Shown piece after piece: positions 7,122-14,066 of a stretch of DNA of 19,518 nucleotides. The stretch is from Acidimicrobiia bacterium. GTDB taxonomy: Bacteria > Actinomycetota > Acidimicrobiia > IMCC26256 > BP-133. The stretch is taken from NCBI GenBank assembly GCA_025923175.1, contig JAICGL010000009.1, forward strand, positions 1 to 19,518, written 5' to 3'. A model generated the notes under the pieces. That model searched no databases and was not told the origin of the DNA. It saw only the letters and a list, made by a program, of their open reading frames with translations. Made by a program: the position numbers and the translations under genes. Positions within the stretch are counted from its first letter, which is position 1. Every line of letters begins with the position of its first letter.

Positions 7122-7697
7122 TCAGGGGCCGGAGGGCGCGCTGAAGCCGTGCGCGTACAGGTCGCGCAGGAGCGCGACCTCGGCGCCGTGATGGATGGCC
7201 TCGCGGCTGATGTGGAGGACGAGCTCGGCGTAGGACCGCTCGGCCCAGGGACCCTCGGCCGGCCCGATCGGACGGGCGAGAGCCTCGGCGTCGAGGGACC
7301 GGACGCCGGCCATCCAGCGGGCGTAGCCGTCCTCCACATATGCGATCGCAGCCTCGGCTGACGCCGGCCACTCCACCTCGTCGAAATTGGGGGCGCCCCT
7401 CCCGAAGTGGTTGTCGGCCCGGAAGCCCAGGACGCCGCTGCCGATGTGGCCGAGGCGCCAGGCGATCGTGGTGACGGGCGTGGGAGTCGGCTCCGGGAAC
7501 TCGAAGTCGATCACCAGGTCGCCCTTGCCGGCGGCCATCCGGGTCACCGCCGTTGCCCGGGGCCGGATGCTCCAGCACCCCGGCACGGGCTCCCAGAAGT
7601 ACTCGTCGTCCGTCATACCCGTCAGCCGGGGCCGGAGCGACATCTGCCAGTACCAATCGAGCTGGTCAATGGCCCACTGCTTCCAATCCAGCGGCAT
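7122..7697 (-). CDS. DinB-superfamily protein
   Basis: The 191-residue protein begins MPLDWKQWAIDQLDWYWQ and shows the DinB/YfiT four-helix pattern: TTIAWRLGHIGSGVLGFR with H84, and VLHISREAIHHGAEVALLRDLY with H162 and H169/H170 as the second metal-binding cluster. Members bind a divalent metal and include thiol-dependent S-transferases (mycothiol or bacillithiol users), but many have no known substrate. In an actinobacterium a mycothiol-linked role would be natural; this is inference. The stop codon directly abuts the stop of the plus-strand gene at 7121 (no bases between). It is divergent from the OsmC gene, with 87 bases shared upstream. Confidence 0.87.
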   Translation of the reverse strand: MPLDWKQWAIDQLDWYWQMSLRPRLTGMTDDEYFWEPVPGCWSIRPRATAVTRMAAGKGDLVIDFEFPEPTPTPVTTIAWRLGHIGSGVLGFRADNHFGRGAPNFDEVEWPASAEAAIAYVEDGYARWMAGVRSLDAEALARPIGPAEGPWAERSYAELVLHISREAIHHGAEVALLRDLYAHGFSAPSGP

Positions 7698-7784
7698 GGG
7701 TGCTTTCTACCGCAGGCACGGACGGGTCCGCGACCGCAGTAGATTGCCCGTCCGCGCTGTCAGTGACACCGACGAGGAGGAGCC

Positions 7785-8216
7785 ATGCCTGCACGCACTG
7801 CGAACGCCCGCTGGGAAGGTGGTCTGAGGGACGGCAAGGGGAACATGCGGCTCGGCGGCGGCGCCTTCGAGGGGCAGTACTCCTTCTCGTCGCGTTTCGA
7901 AGAGGGTGCGGGCACCAACCCCGAGGAGCTGATCGCCGCGGCCCACGCCGGCTGCTTCTCGATGGCGTTCTCGGGGGGTTTGGAGCGAGCGGGCTTCAGC
8001 CCGAACTCGGTGGAGACGGAGGCCAAGGTTCACCTCAGCCCGGCCGACGGCGGCGGGTTCCGGATCTCCCGCATCGACCTTGTCACCAACGCCGACGTCC
8101 CCGGCATCGAGGAAGACGCGTTCCAGCAGGCTGCGCAGGCCGCCAAGGAGGGCTGCCCGGTCTCCAAGGCCCTTGCCGCGGTCGAGATCACCGTCAACGC
8201 CACACTGGCCGGCTGA
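7785..8216 (+). CDS. OsmC/Ohr-family peroxiredoxin
   Basis: The 143-residue protein starts at ATG 7785 after a GAGGAGGAG ribosome site. It matches OsmC in length and motifs: ARWEGGLRDGKG near the N-terminus, PEELIAAAHAGCFSMAF with the peroxidatic C57, and AAKEGCPVSKAL with the resolving C124; R37 and E48/E49 are candidates for the helper residues. OsmC enzymes reduce organic hydroperoxides with thiol reductants in the cytoplasm and are commonly stress-induced. It is transcribed alone, divergent from the DinB-type gene; the pairing of a thiol-linked DinB fold and a thiol peroxidase is suggestive but not proof of shared control. Confidence 0.93.
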   Translation: MPARTANARWEGGLRDGKGNMRLGGGAFEGQYSFSSRFEEGAGTNPEELIAAAHAGCFSMAFSGGLERAGFSPNSVETEAKVHLSPADGGGFRISRIDLVTNADVPGIEEDAFQQAAQAAKEGCPVSKALAAVEITVNATLAG

Positions 8217-8275
8217 TCTGGGGGGCTTCGCCGTCTAACCGTCTAAGCGTTTCGAGCGCTGGGTAATGGATCGGC

Positions 8276-8869
8276 ATGGCGTCGTCGACGCGCCCGAAGA
8301 AGCTGGCCGACTACCAGGCCAAGCGCGACTTCACGAAGACGCCTGAACCGTCCGGTCGGGAGCGGCGGCGTCCGGCTGCGGCGGCCCGTCGGCGATTCGT
8401 TGTTCAGCGTCACCGGGCTCGGCGGCTCCATTACGACCTTCGACTGGAGCACGACGGAGTTCTCCTCAGCTGGGCCGTCCCCAAGGGCCCGACGCTCGAC
8501 CCCAAGGCCCGCCGTCTCGCTGTCCAGGTGGAGGATCACCCCCTCTCGTACTACGACTTCGAGGGCGTGATCCCCGAGGGTTACGGCAAGGGCGACGTGA
8601 TCGTGTGGGACTGGGGGACATGGCGGCCGGCCGACGACGCCGACCCGGCCGAGGCCCTCGAACAGGGCGACCTGCATTTCGACCTCGACGGCGAGAAGCT
8701 GAAGGGCCGCTTCGTCCTCGTCCGGCGCCACAAGCCCGGCGGGAAGGACGACTGGCTGCTGCTTCACAAGCGGGACGACGCGGCCCAACCCGGCTGGGAT
8801 CCCGAGGAGCATCCACAGTCGGTGAAGACCGGCCGCACCAACGACGAAGTCGCCGCCGGCCGGAACTAG
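8276..8869 (+). CDS. Stand-alone LigD-type DNA 3'-phosphoesterase
   Basis: The 197-residue protein consists only of the phosphoesterase (PE) domain found at the start of bacterial LigD, the non-homologous end-joining ligase. FVVQRHRARRLHYDLRLE gives H46, H52, D54 and R56; EDHPLSYYDFEG gives H88 and Y92. Their spacing equals that of the catalytic residues known from Pseudomonas LigD (H42, H48, D50, R52, H84, Y88). The enzyme removes 3'-phosphate and 3'-ribonucleotides from DNA ends. In the next motif (IPEGYGKGDVIVWDWGTW) one residue is missing between G and Y compared with the usual IPEGxYG. No ku, ligase or polymerase gene lies in the window. The N-terminal 40 residues are basic and probably disordered. 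Confidence 0.93.
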   Translation: MASSTRPKKLADYQAKRDFTKTPEPSGRERRRPAAAARRRFVVQRHRARRLHYDLRLEHDGVLLSWAVPKGPTLDPKARRLAVQVEDHPLSYYDFEGVIPEGYGKGDVIVWDWGTWRPADDADPAEALEQGDLHFDLDGEKLKGRFVLVRRHKPGGKDDWLLLHKRDDAAQPGWDPEEHPQSVKTGRTNDEVAAGRN

Positions 8870-8886
8870 ACGTTCCTCCATCATGG

Positions 8887-9198
8887 GAGGAGCTCACTGT
8901 CACACCGCGCATCATCGAGAAGGCCTCCCGGCCCAGCGGTGCATCTCCCTACAGCGCCTTCGACGAGGCGGCGTACGCGTTCCTGGCGGGTGGGGTCGGC
9001 GGTGGCGCCGATCCCGACACACTCGCCCAGGCGATCGTCGATGCCGTTGACCACGACGACGGCCGTATCCATTTCCTCGTCGGTGACGACGCCAGCATGT
9101 TCGTGGACCAATACATGTCCTCGACCGACGCCGAGATGGTTGTCTTCTTCAAGGAGGTGCTCGGGCTCGCCGATGAGCCCGCACAGGTTCTCGCCTGA
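8887..9198 (+). pseudogene. Short-chain dehydrogenase (SDR) C-terminal remnant without a start
   Basis: From about 8887 to the TGA at 9196-9198 the frame encodes roughly 100 residues that look like the C-terminal third of an SDR: TPRIIEKA, SPYSAFDEAA, then DPDTLAQAIVDAV and IHFLVGDDAS, ending FFKEVLGLADEP. The Rossmann GxxxGxG and the YxxxK motif are absent. The frame has no ATG, GTG or TTG until 9097, deep inside the match, and upstream it runs as a meaningless frame through the phosphoesterase gene. The simplest reading is that the 5' two-thirds were lost when the sequence carrying the phosphoesterase gene was joined here, with a junction near 8870-8900. A small unrelated gene using a rare start is the alternative. 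Confidence 0.62.
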
Positions 9199-9278
9199 AC
9201 ACCGCCGTTGGCGTTCGACCGAGCCTGGTCGGGGGCGTTCGGAGAAATAGGACGGCCCGCTGTTACGTTCAATCGACC

Positions 9279-10433
9279 GTGGCCGGCCTCGCCTCCTCTA
9301 CCTTCCTGCTCATCATGGCGGCAGCGTTCGCGCTGTTCACCGCCGTGGGGGCGGTCCTGCCGGTGCTGCCTCGCTACGTCGACGGGCCGCTCGGCGGAGG
9401 CGGCGTGGCCGTCGGATTCGTGGTCGGGTCCTTCTTCGTGGCCACCCTGCTGGCCCGCCCGCTCGCGGGCCGGCTGGGTGACGAACGGGGCCGCCGGGTC
9501 ATCATCGTTGGCGGGGCGGCCGTCATGGCGGCCGCCATCGCCGCCTTCCCGCTTGCCACCAACGTCGGACTGCTGGCCGCCCTCCGCTTCATCCAGGGAG
9601 CCGGCGAGGCCGCGTTCTACGTCGGAGCGGCGACCGCCGTCACCGACCTGGTGCCGGCCAATCGCCGGGGCCAGGCGGTGAGCTACTTCTCCGGCGCGCT
9701 GTACGCCGGTATCGCGCTCGGCCCCGTCGTCGGCGAGTGGGTCCTCGGCGACGGCCACCACTACGGCCGGGTGTGGATGGTGGCCGCCGGGCTGGGTGCC
9801 CTGGCCGCCGTCCTGGCCCTCGGGTTGCGGGAGCCGCCGCGGCCGCTGCGGACCGGGCCGCGGGCCCGCCTCGTTCACCCCGCCGCCCTGGTGCCTGGCT
9901 CGGCCTTCGGTTTGGGCACGTTCGGCTACGCGGCCTTTGCCGCTTTCATGCCGCTCTATGCCCCGAGCCTCGGGCTTGGCGGCTCGGCCCCCGTCTTTGC
10001 TCTCTATGCCGGGCTGACCCTGGCGGGGCGCCTCCTCGGCGCCCGCATCCCCGACCGGCTGGGCCCGTCGACTACCGCCCGGGCCGGGCTCATCACCATG
10101 GCGGCCGGCATGGCCATTCTCAGCCTGTGGCACGCCGTCCCCGGCCTGTGGACGGGCACGGCCATCTTCGCGGCCGGCAACGCGTTCATGTTCCCCGCTC
10201 TGCTCTCGATGGCCCTCGACGCCGCCCCGGACGAGGAGCGGGCCGCGGTCGTCGGCACCGTGGTCGCCTTCTTCGACCTCGGCCAAGGTGCGGGCGCCCT
10301 CCTCCTCGGCCCTCTCGTGACTGTGGCCGGCTACAACGGCCCGTTCGCCGCCGGGGCCCTGGCCGCCACCGCCGGCCTGCTGCTCCTCTCCACCCACCTG
10401 CGCCGGGGCCGTCTGGAACTGGCGCCGTCTTAG
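9279..10433 (+). CDS. MFS transporter
   Basis: The 384-residue protein is hydrophobic with about 12 membrane segments, the usual size for a major facilitator. The loop between segments 2 and 3 carries motif A, GRLGDERGRR (64-73), and the segment FIQGAGEAAFYVGAATAV resembles the motif B region with its conserved Arg before it (LRFIQG). Such proteins are proton-driven exporters or importers of small molecules; the substrate cannot be read, though the form is that of drug-efflux-like carriers. The GTG start at 9279 has no clear Shine-Dalgarno; a TACGTT hexamer nine bases upstream could be a -10 for a near-leaderless message. The first codons AGLASSTFLLIM suit a short cytoplasmic N-terminus. It follows the SDR remnant by 80 bases. 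Confidence 0.9.
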   Translation: MAGLASSTFLLIMAAAFALFTAVGAVLPVLPRYVDGPLGGGGVAVGFVVGSFFVATLLARPLAGRLGDERGRRVIIVGGAAVMAAAIAAFPLATNVGLLAALRFIQGAGEAAFYVGAATAVTDLVPANRRGQAVSYFSGALYAGIALGPVVGEWVLGDGHHYGRVWMVAAGLGALAAVLALGLREPPRPLRTGPRARLVHPAALVPGSAFGLGTFGYAAFAAFMPLYAPSLGLGGSAPVFALYAGLTLAGRLLGARIPDRLGPSTTARAGLITMAAGMAILSLWHAVPGLWTGTAIFAAGNAFMFPALLSMALDAAPDEERAAVVGTVVAFFDLGQGAGALLLGPLVTVAGYNGPFAAGALAATAGLLLLSTHLRRGRLELAPS

Positions 10434-10461
10434 AGCCGGAGCAGATACCCGAAGGGGCGGA

Positions 10462-10496
10462 CGGATCGCACGCATCGACTGCGTCGCCGCGATCCG
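10462..10496 (+). terminator. Stem-loop after the MFS gene (terminator-like)
   Basis: CGGATCGC (10462-10469) pairs with GCGATCCG (10489-10496), and inside it ACGCA (10470-10474) pairs with TGCGT (10480-10484), leaving a four-base bulge on the 3' side. It lies 29 bases past the MFS stop. There is no T-run after it, so it is a candidate only. The rest of 10434-10600 shows no gene. Confidence 0.42.
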
Positions 10497-10600
10497 GCCA
10501 AGTCGCTGACCCTGCCATCAAGTGGCACGTCGCAGCGGCCGATCCTCTGAGTGCAGAAGACGCGAGACGACGCGGCACGACCGGAAGCCGGAGGAAGGCG

Positions 10601-11302
10601 ATGTCAGAGAGGCGATCCACCGGCAGCCGTATCTTCGCCGCCCGGGAGGCGAAGGGGCTGAGCCTCCGGCGGGCCGCCCGCCGCCTCAGCGTGAGCCCCC
10701 GGACGCTGCGGGGCTGGGAACGGGGCAGAGAGGACATTCCGTTCGCCGTTCGCCAAGCGATGGTGAAGCTTTACAACCTTCCCTCCGAGACGCTCGTGCC
10801 CGAGCGGCCGGGCCGCAGCGCCGCCGGCCGGGACGAGAGGAGCGGGACGATTCGGATCGGATCGGTCTTTTTCAGCGTGCACGACGCGAACGACGACTCG
10901 CTGCGGGCCTTCCTGACCGCGGTACGTCAGGAGCGGGGCTTGGCGCCGGATGCGCCCCTCGCCGTGCGGGCCAGCGACGCCGAGATGCTGGCCGAACTGC
11001 TGGGCGGGACGGCCGAGGAGATCGTCTGCAACCTCCAGCGCATCCTCGGGCTGGACGAGCGGGAAGCCGTCGAGCTGGGCCGGTGGATGTTCCGTAAGAC
11101 CGCCGCTGCCGGCGCGCTGGCAGTCGGTCTCGCTGCCGGTGTGATCGCGACCGGAACCTTCTCCAATCCGCCCGCCGCCACCGCCGCCGAGCTCACCACC
11201 TCCGCGCCCGACAGCGCCGCACCGGTCGACCCCGACTGGGCCGTGATCGGCGACGCCGCAGTGCTCTGGCACCCCAGCGTCCCACTCGAAGAACGGACCT
11301 AG
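10601..11302 (+). CDS. Helix-turn-helix protein with a C-terminal-half membrane segment, function unknown
   Basis: The start is ATG 10601, set by GGAGGAAGGCG directly upstream; the frame is open further back, but that part is a shadow of the MFS gene. The 233-residue product begins with an XRE/Cro-like DNA-binding domain (about 8-58: IFAAREAKGLSLRRAARRLS, then VSPRTLRGWERG). A middle part follows (83-165), including AFLTAVRQERGLAPDAPLAV and a helical stretch AEEIVCNLQRILGLDEREAVELG. One hydrophobic segment (168-187) and about 45 Ala/Thr/Pro-rich and acidic residues close the protein. This fits a single-pass membrane-tethered regulator with its DNA-binding head in the cytoplasm and a short tail outside, but no ligand or target is visible. 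Its stop overlaps the stop of the converging ABC gene in a shared CTAG. Confidence 0.8.
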   Translation: MSERRSTGSRIFAAREAKGLSLRRAARRLSVSPRTLRGWERGREDIPFAVRQAMVKLYNLPSETLVPERPGRSAAGRDERSGTIRIGSVFFSVHDANDDSLRAFLTAVRQERGLAPDAPLAVRASDAEMLAELLGGTAEEIVCNLQRILGLDEREAVELGRWMFRKTAAAGALAVGLAAGVIATGTFSNPPAATAAELTTSAPDSAAPVDPDWAVIGDAAVLWHPSVPLEERT

Positions 11303-12153
11303 GGGACCCTCCGCCCCCGGCTGAGCTCGACCAGCGTCTCGTTCAGCGACGCCGGGGCCAGCCTGACCCGGGCGTCTGAAATCGCCGCCCGTTCGAGGTC
11401 CGCTCGTACTGCTTCCGGCTCATCGCCGAGGACGCGGATCACCGTACCGTCGAGCATGACCAGGCGCGGCTCACGTTCGACGGCGGCGAGCGCCGCTGGC
11501 CAGTCCGGGGCGGACACCTCGACGACGCGTCGTTCGCCCACGATCTCCGGCACGAGGCCTTCGGCGACCACCCTGCCGTCGGCCATGATCACGACTCTGT
11601 CGGCCTGCTCCGCTTCGTCCATGTAATGCGTGGACACGAGCACGGCGGCGCCGGCGTCGGAGTGCCGCCTGATCTCGTTCCACAGCCGGCTGCGCGCCAG
11701 TGGCGACACCCCCGACGTCGGCTCGTCGAGCACGAGCAGATCCGGCCGGTGCTGGGTGGCCGCTTCGAAGGCGGCCTGCCGCTGGACACCGAGCGAGAGC
11801 TGCCCGAGGGGCCGGCGTTCCTCAGCGGCGAACGAGGACGGAGTCGTCTCGAACAGCCCGGCCCGGAACTGCAGATTCTCGCGGACGGTCAGGTCGGGAT
11901 AGAGGCCGAGGTTTTGCGGTACGTATCCGACCCGCCGGCGCTCCGTGCGGGTGGGCGGCCGGCCGAAGAGGGACACCGTACCGGCCGACGGCCGCAGCAC
12001 ACCGAGCAGCAGCCGGATCAGTGTTGTCTTGCCCGCGCCGTTGGCGCCAAGCAACCCGACGACCTCGCCGGGGGCGACCTCGAGGTCGACGTTCTCGACC
12101 GCGGTGAAGTCGCCGAACCGGCGGGTCACGCCGGCGGCTGCGATCGTACTCAT
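11299..12153 (-). CDS. ABC transporter ATPase, YbhF C-terminal-half type
   Basis: The start is ATG 12153, overlapping the stop of the upstream ATPase gene as ATGA; longer frames to 12258 are not needed. The 284-residue nucleotide-binding protein shows Walker A GANGAGKTT (36-44), Q80 of the Q-loop (YVPQNLGLYPDLTVREN), Walker B LLVLDE (139-144) and the H-loop STHYMDEAE with H176. The signature reads LSLGV (119-123) rather than LSGGQ, and the D-loop is GVSPLAR where GVDPLAR is usual. The stretch from Q-loop to signature is about 39 residues, shorter than normal, so the helical subdomain is trimmed. The order LGQLSLG, HRPDLLVLDEPTSGV recalls the second half of YbhF. It probably pairs with the upstream ATPase to power export through the permease at 12953-13960. 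Confidence 0.9.
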   Translation of the reverse strand: MSTIAAAGVTRRFGDFTAVENVDLEVAPGEVVGLLGANGAGKTTLIRLLLGVLRPSAGTVSLFGRPPTRTERRRVGYVPQNLGLYPDLTVRENLQFRAGLFETTPSSFAAEERRPLGQLSLGVQRQAAFEAATQHRPDLLVLDEPTSGVSPLARSRLWNEIRRHSDAGAAVLVSTHYMDEAEQADRVVIMADGRVVAEGLVPEIVGERRVVEVSAPDWPAALAAVEREPRLVMLDGTVIRVLGDEPEAVRADLERAAISDARVRLAPASLNETLVELSRGRRVP

Positions 12154-12956
12154 CGCTGCTCGCCCTGCTCGGCGCTGAGTTCGCCGATGATGGCGGCGTC
12201 CTCCAGGCGGAGCCGGGAGTGGCCCGGACGGGCTGCGTCGGGGCGCCATTGCCGCCACTTCCGACCGCGCCGCCAGGCCCGACCCGGGTCGTCCGGCTCG
12301 GCGGTGTCTTCGATGGAGCCGGGGATCGCGTCGATGACCGCCGGCGGCGAACCGGAGGCCAGTACCCGGCCCTGGTGCAGCAGAAGCACGGCTTCGGCCC
12401 GTTCCGCTTCGTCCAAGTAGGCGGTGGCGGCGACGACGGCCGTGCCGGCGGCGGCGGCGTCCGCCATGAGCCGCCAGATCTCAATGCGGCTCAGCGGATC
12501 GAGGCCGGTGGTCACCTCGTCGAGGATGATCAGCTCAGGGGCGGGAAGCAGCGCCATGGTCCCGGCCAGCTTGCGGTGCTGCCCTCCGGAGAGGCGCCCT
12601 GCGAGCCGGTCGGTGAAGGGGGAGAGACCGGCCCGGCTCAGGAGATGGTTGGCGCGCTCCCGCCAGTTGGACAACCCGTAGGCCTGGGCGGAGAACTCGA
12701 CGTTCTCGGACACCGTCAGGTCGGGGAAGACACCGCCGCCGGAGGAAACGAACGCGACGTGTCCGACCGGAGGCCGCTGCACCGCACCCTCGTGGACCGC
12801 CTGCACTCCCGCCAGCACACGCAGCAGGGTTGATTTGCCGCTGCCGTCGCCGCCGATGACGGCGTGCACCCGCCCCGGTCCCACGGAGAAGTCGACACCG
12901 TCGAGGGCCCTCGTGACCCCGAAGCGGACGGCGACGCCCGTCGTTCCCCAGGTCAT
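12150..12956 (-). CDS. ABC transporter ATPase, YbhF N-terminal-half type
   Basis: The ATG at 12956 overlaps the permease stop as ATGA, which fixes the start (MTWGTTGVAVRFG). The 268-residue protein has Walker A GGDGSGKST (35-43), a canonical signature LSGGQ (122-126) and Walker B LIILDE (142-147). Two elements are missing: the Q-loop reads AFVSSGGGVFPDL without Gln, and the H-loop reads AATAYLDEAE with A179 where His is expected. A similar H-loop is remembered from the first half of E. coli YbhF. With the downstream ATPase it would form a dimer with one complete ATP site (its LSGGQ facing the partner's Walker A, Q80 and H176) and one degenerate site. The last 55 residues are an Arg/Trp-rich extension followed by an acidic end. 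It is coupled on both sides by ATGA overlaps. Confidence 0.9.
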   Translation of the reverse strand: MTWGTTGVAVRFGVTRALDGVDFSVGPGRVHAVIGGDGSGKSTLLRVLAGVQAVHEGAVQRPPVGHVAFVSSGGGVFPDLTVSENVEFSAQAYGLSNWRERANHLLSRAGLSPFTDRLAGRLSGGQHRKLAGTMALLPAPELIILDEVTTGLDPLSRIEIWRLMADAAAAGTAVVAATAYLDEAERAEAVLLLHQGRVLASGSPPAVIDAIPGSIEDTAEPDDPGRAWRRGRKWRQWRPDAARPGHSRLRLEDAAIIGELSAEQGEQR

Positions 12957-13960
12957 GAATTCACGACGAGGTCGCGCCGAAATCTGAGTACCGAGACCAC
13001 GAAGACCGCCGCGGCCATGAGAACCAGCACAGCCAGCGGCACCCACAACGCCTCCAGTGGGGCCGCTTTGAGGAGGACTCCCTTCAAACCGATGATGAAG
13101 TAGGTCAGAGGCATGAGTGATCCGAGCCATCGCACACCGGCGGGCATGGCGTTGAGCGGGAACACCATTCCGGAGACCATGACCTGGGGGAGAATGATGA
13201 GGATCGCCAGCTGTACGGCTTCACCCTGACTGCGCGACGCCGTCGACACCAGTACGCCGAAACCGAGGATGGCGAACAGGAAAGCGAGCCCGAATGCGGA
13301 GAAGAGCAGCACCGAGCCTCGGAAGGGCATACCGAAGACGACCACGCCGGCGACGACCGACAGCACCAGGTTGCAGAAGGCGATCAGGAAGTAGGGGATG
13401 ATTTTCCCGAGGATCACGTCGATCGGCCGCAGCGGTGTCACCGCAAACTGTTCGAGGGTGCCCTGTTCCCGTTCCCGGACGACACCGAGACCGGTGATGA
13501 ACAGTCCGACGAACAGGAGGATGAAGCCGATGATGCCGGGGATCATCACGTGGCCCGTTTTCAGTCCCGGGTTGTAGAGGATCTGCACCTGCGCCCCGGG
13601 GAGCGCGCCGACGCGACGCAGGGCGGACTGCGCCGAAAACAACTCGCTGCCGTCGATGAGCACGGCCGTCCGGTCGCCCGAAGAGACCAGCGCCACGTGC
13701 GCCCTGGAATCCCGCAGCAGGCGCCGGGCCGAAGCCTCGTTGCCGGCCGGCTGGCGCTCGACGACGTCGAAGCCCGCCCCGAGCGCCTTCAGCGCTTCCG
13801 ACGACTCAGCCCCGACGACGGCAGTCGGGATGTCCTTGACGTCGAACCGTGCGGCATACCCGAAGACGGTGAGCATCAGCAGGGGCACCACGAACAGCAG
13901 CGCCATCGTCCGCCGGTCGCGCCGCATCTGCCGGAACTCCTTGAGGATCATCGCCTGCAC
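12953..13960 (-). CDS. ABC-2 type transporter permease (YbhS/YbhR/YhhJ-like)
   Basis: The GTG start at 13960 has GGGGAGG six bases upstream; an ATG three codons in is the alternative. The 335-residue product has a cytoplasmic N-terminus with KEFRQMRRDRRTMA, a first membrane segment at about 19-36, an extracytoplasmic domain of about 100 residues (40-138), and five further membrane segments from 139 on. The motif VREREQGTLEQFAVTPLRPIDVILGK (start about 161) is the hallmark of ABC-2 permeases. The family exports drugs, lipids or other hydrophobic compounds. Only one permease gene is present, so a homodimer is expected, whereas E. coli ybhS and ybhR encode two. It is the first gene of a coupled ABC set and lies 106 bases after the TetR gene on the same strand. 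Confidence 0.93.
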   Translation of the reverse strand: MQAMILKEFRQMRRDRRTMALLFVVPLLMLTVFGYAARFDVKDIPTAVVGAESSEALKALGAGFDVVERQPAGNEASARRLLRDSRAHVALVSSGDRTAVLIDGSELFSAQSALRRVGALPGAQVQILYNPGLKTGHVMIPGIIGFILLFVGLFITGLGVVREREQGTLEQFAVTPLRPIDVILGKIIPYFLIAFCNLVLSVVAGVVVFGMPFRGSVLLFSAFGLAFLFAILGFGVLVSTASRSQGEAVQLAILIILPQVMVSGMVFPLNAMPAGVRWLGSLMPLTYFIIGLKGVLLKAAPLEALWVPLAVLVLMAAAVFVVSVLRFRRDLVVNS

Positions 13961-13999
13961 GACGAACCTCCCCCGGACCTGCCTCGAGAAGAATCGAAT

Positions 14000-14015
14000 T
14001 CAACAAACATTGAAA
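14000..14015. promoter_or_regulatory. Short inverted repeat between TetR and permease genes
   Basis: TTCAA (14000-14004) and TTGAA (14011-14015) are separated by six bases in an A+T-rich patch of the 106-base gap between the TetR stop and the permease start. It is unlike the strong palindrome upstream of TetR. It could be part of a secondary promoter or a weak binding site; arms of five bases may arise by chance. Confidence 0.25.
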
Positions 14016-14066
14016 CCGGCATGGTAGGGCAGCCGCCGACGAAATCCCAAGCAGGCCCGTAGTGGG

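Noticed and set aside
7698..7784. A TAGATT hexamer at 7740-7745 as the OsmC promoter
   Set aside because: The spacing to the gene is possible, but no convincing -35 or operator is seen, so it was not listed as a feature.
8949..10475. A 508-codon open frame on the minus strand opposite the MFS gene
   Set aside because: It is a G+C-driven mirror frame: its translation is rich in Gly, Arg, His, Gln and Glu with no hydrophobic core or known motif, while the plus-strand frame gives a clear MFS protein with motif A.
9737..10600. The long 5' extension of the HTH frame through the MFS gene
   Set aside because: This part is out of frame within the MFS coding region and is Arg/Pro/Gly-rich nonsense. 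A strong ribosome site and the start of the HTH homology place the true start at 10601.
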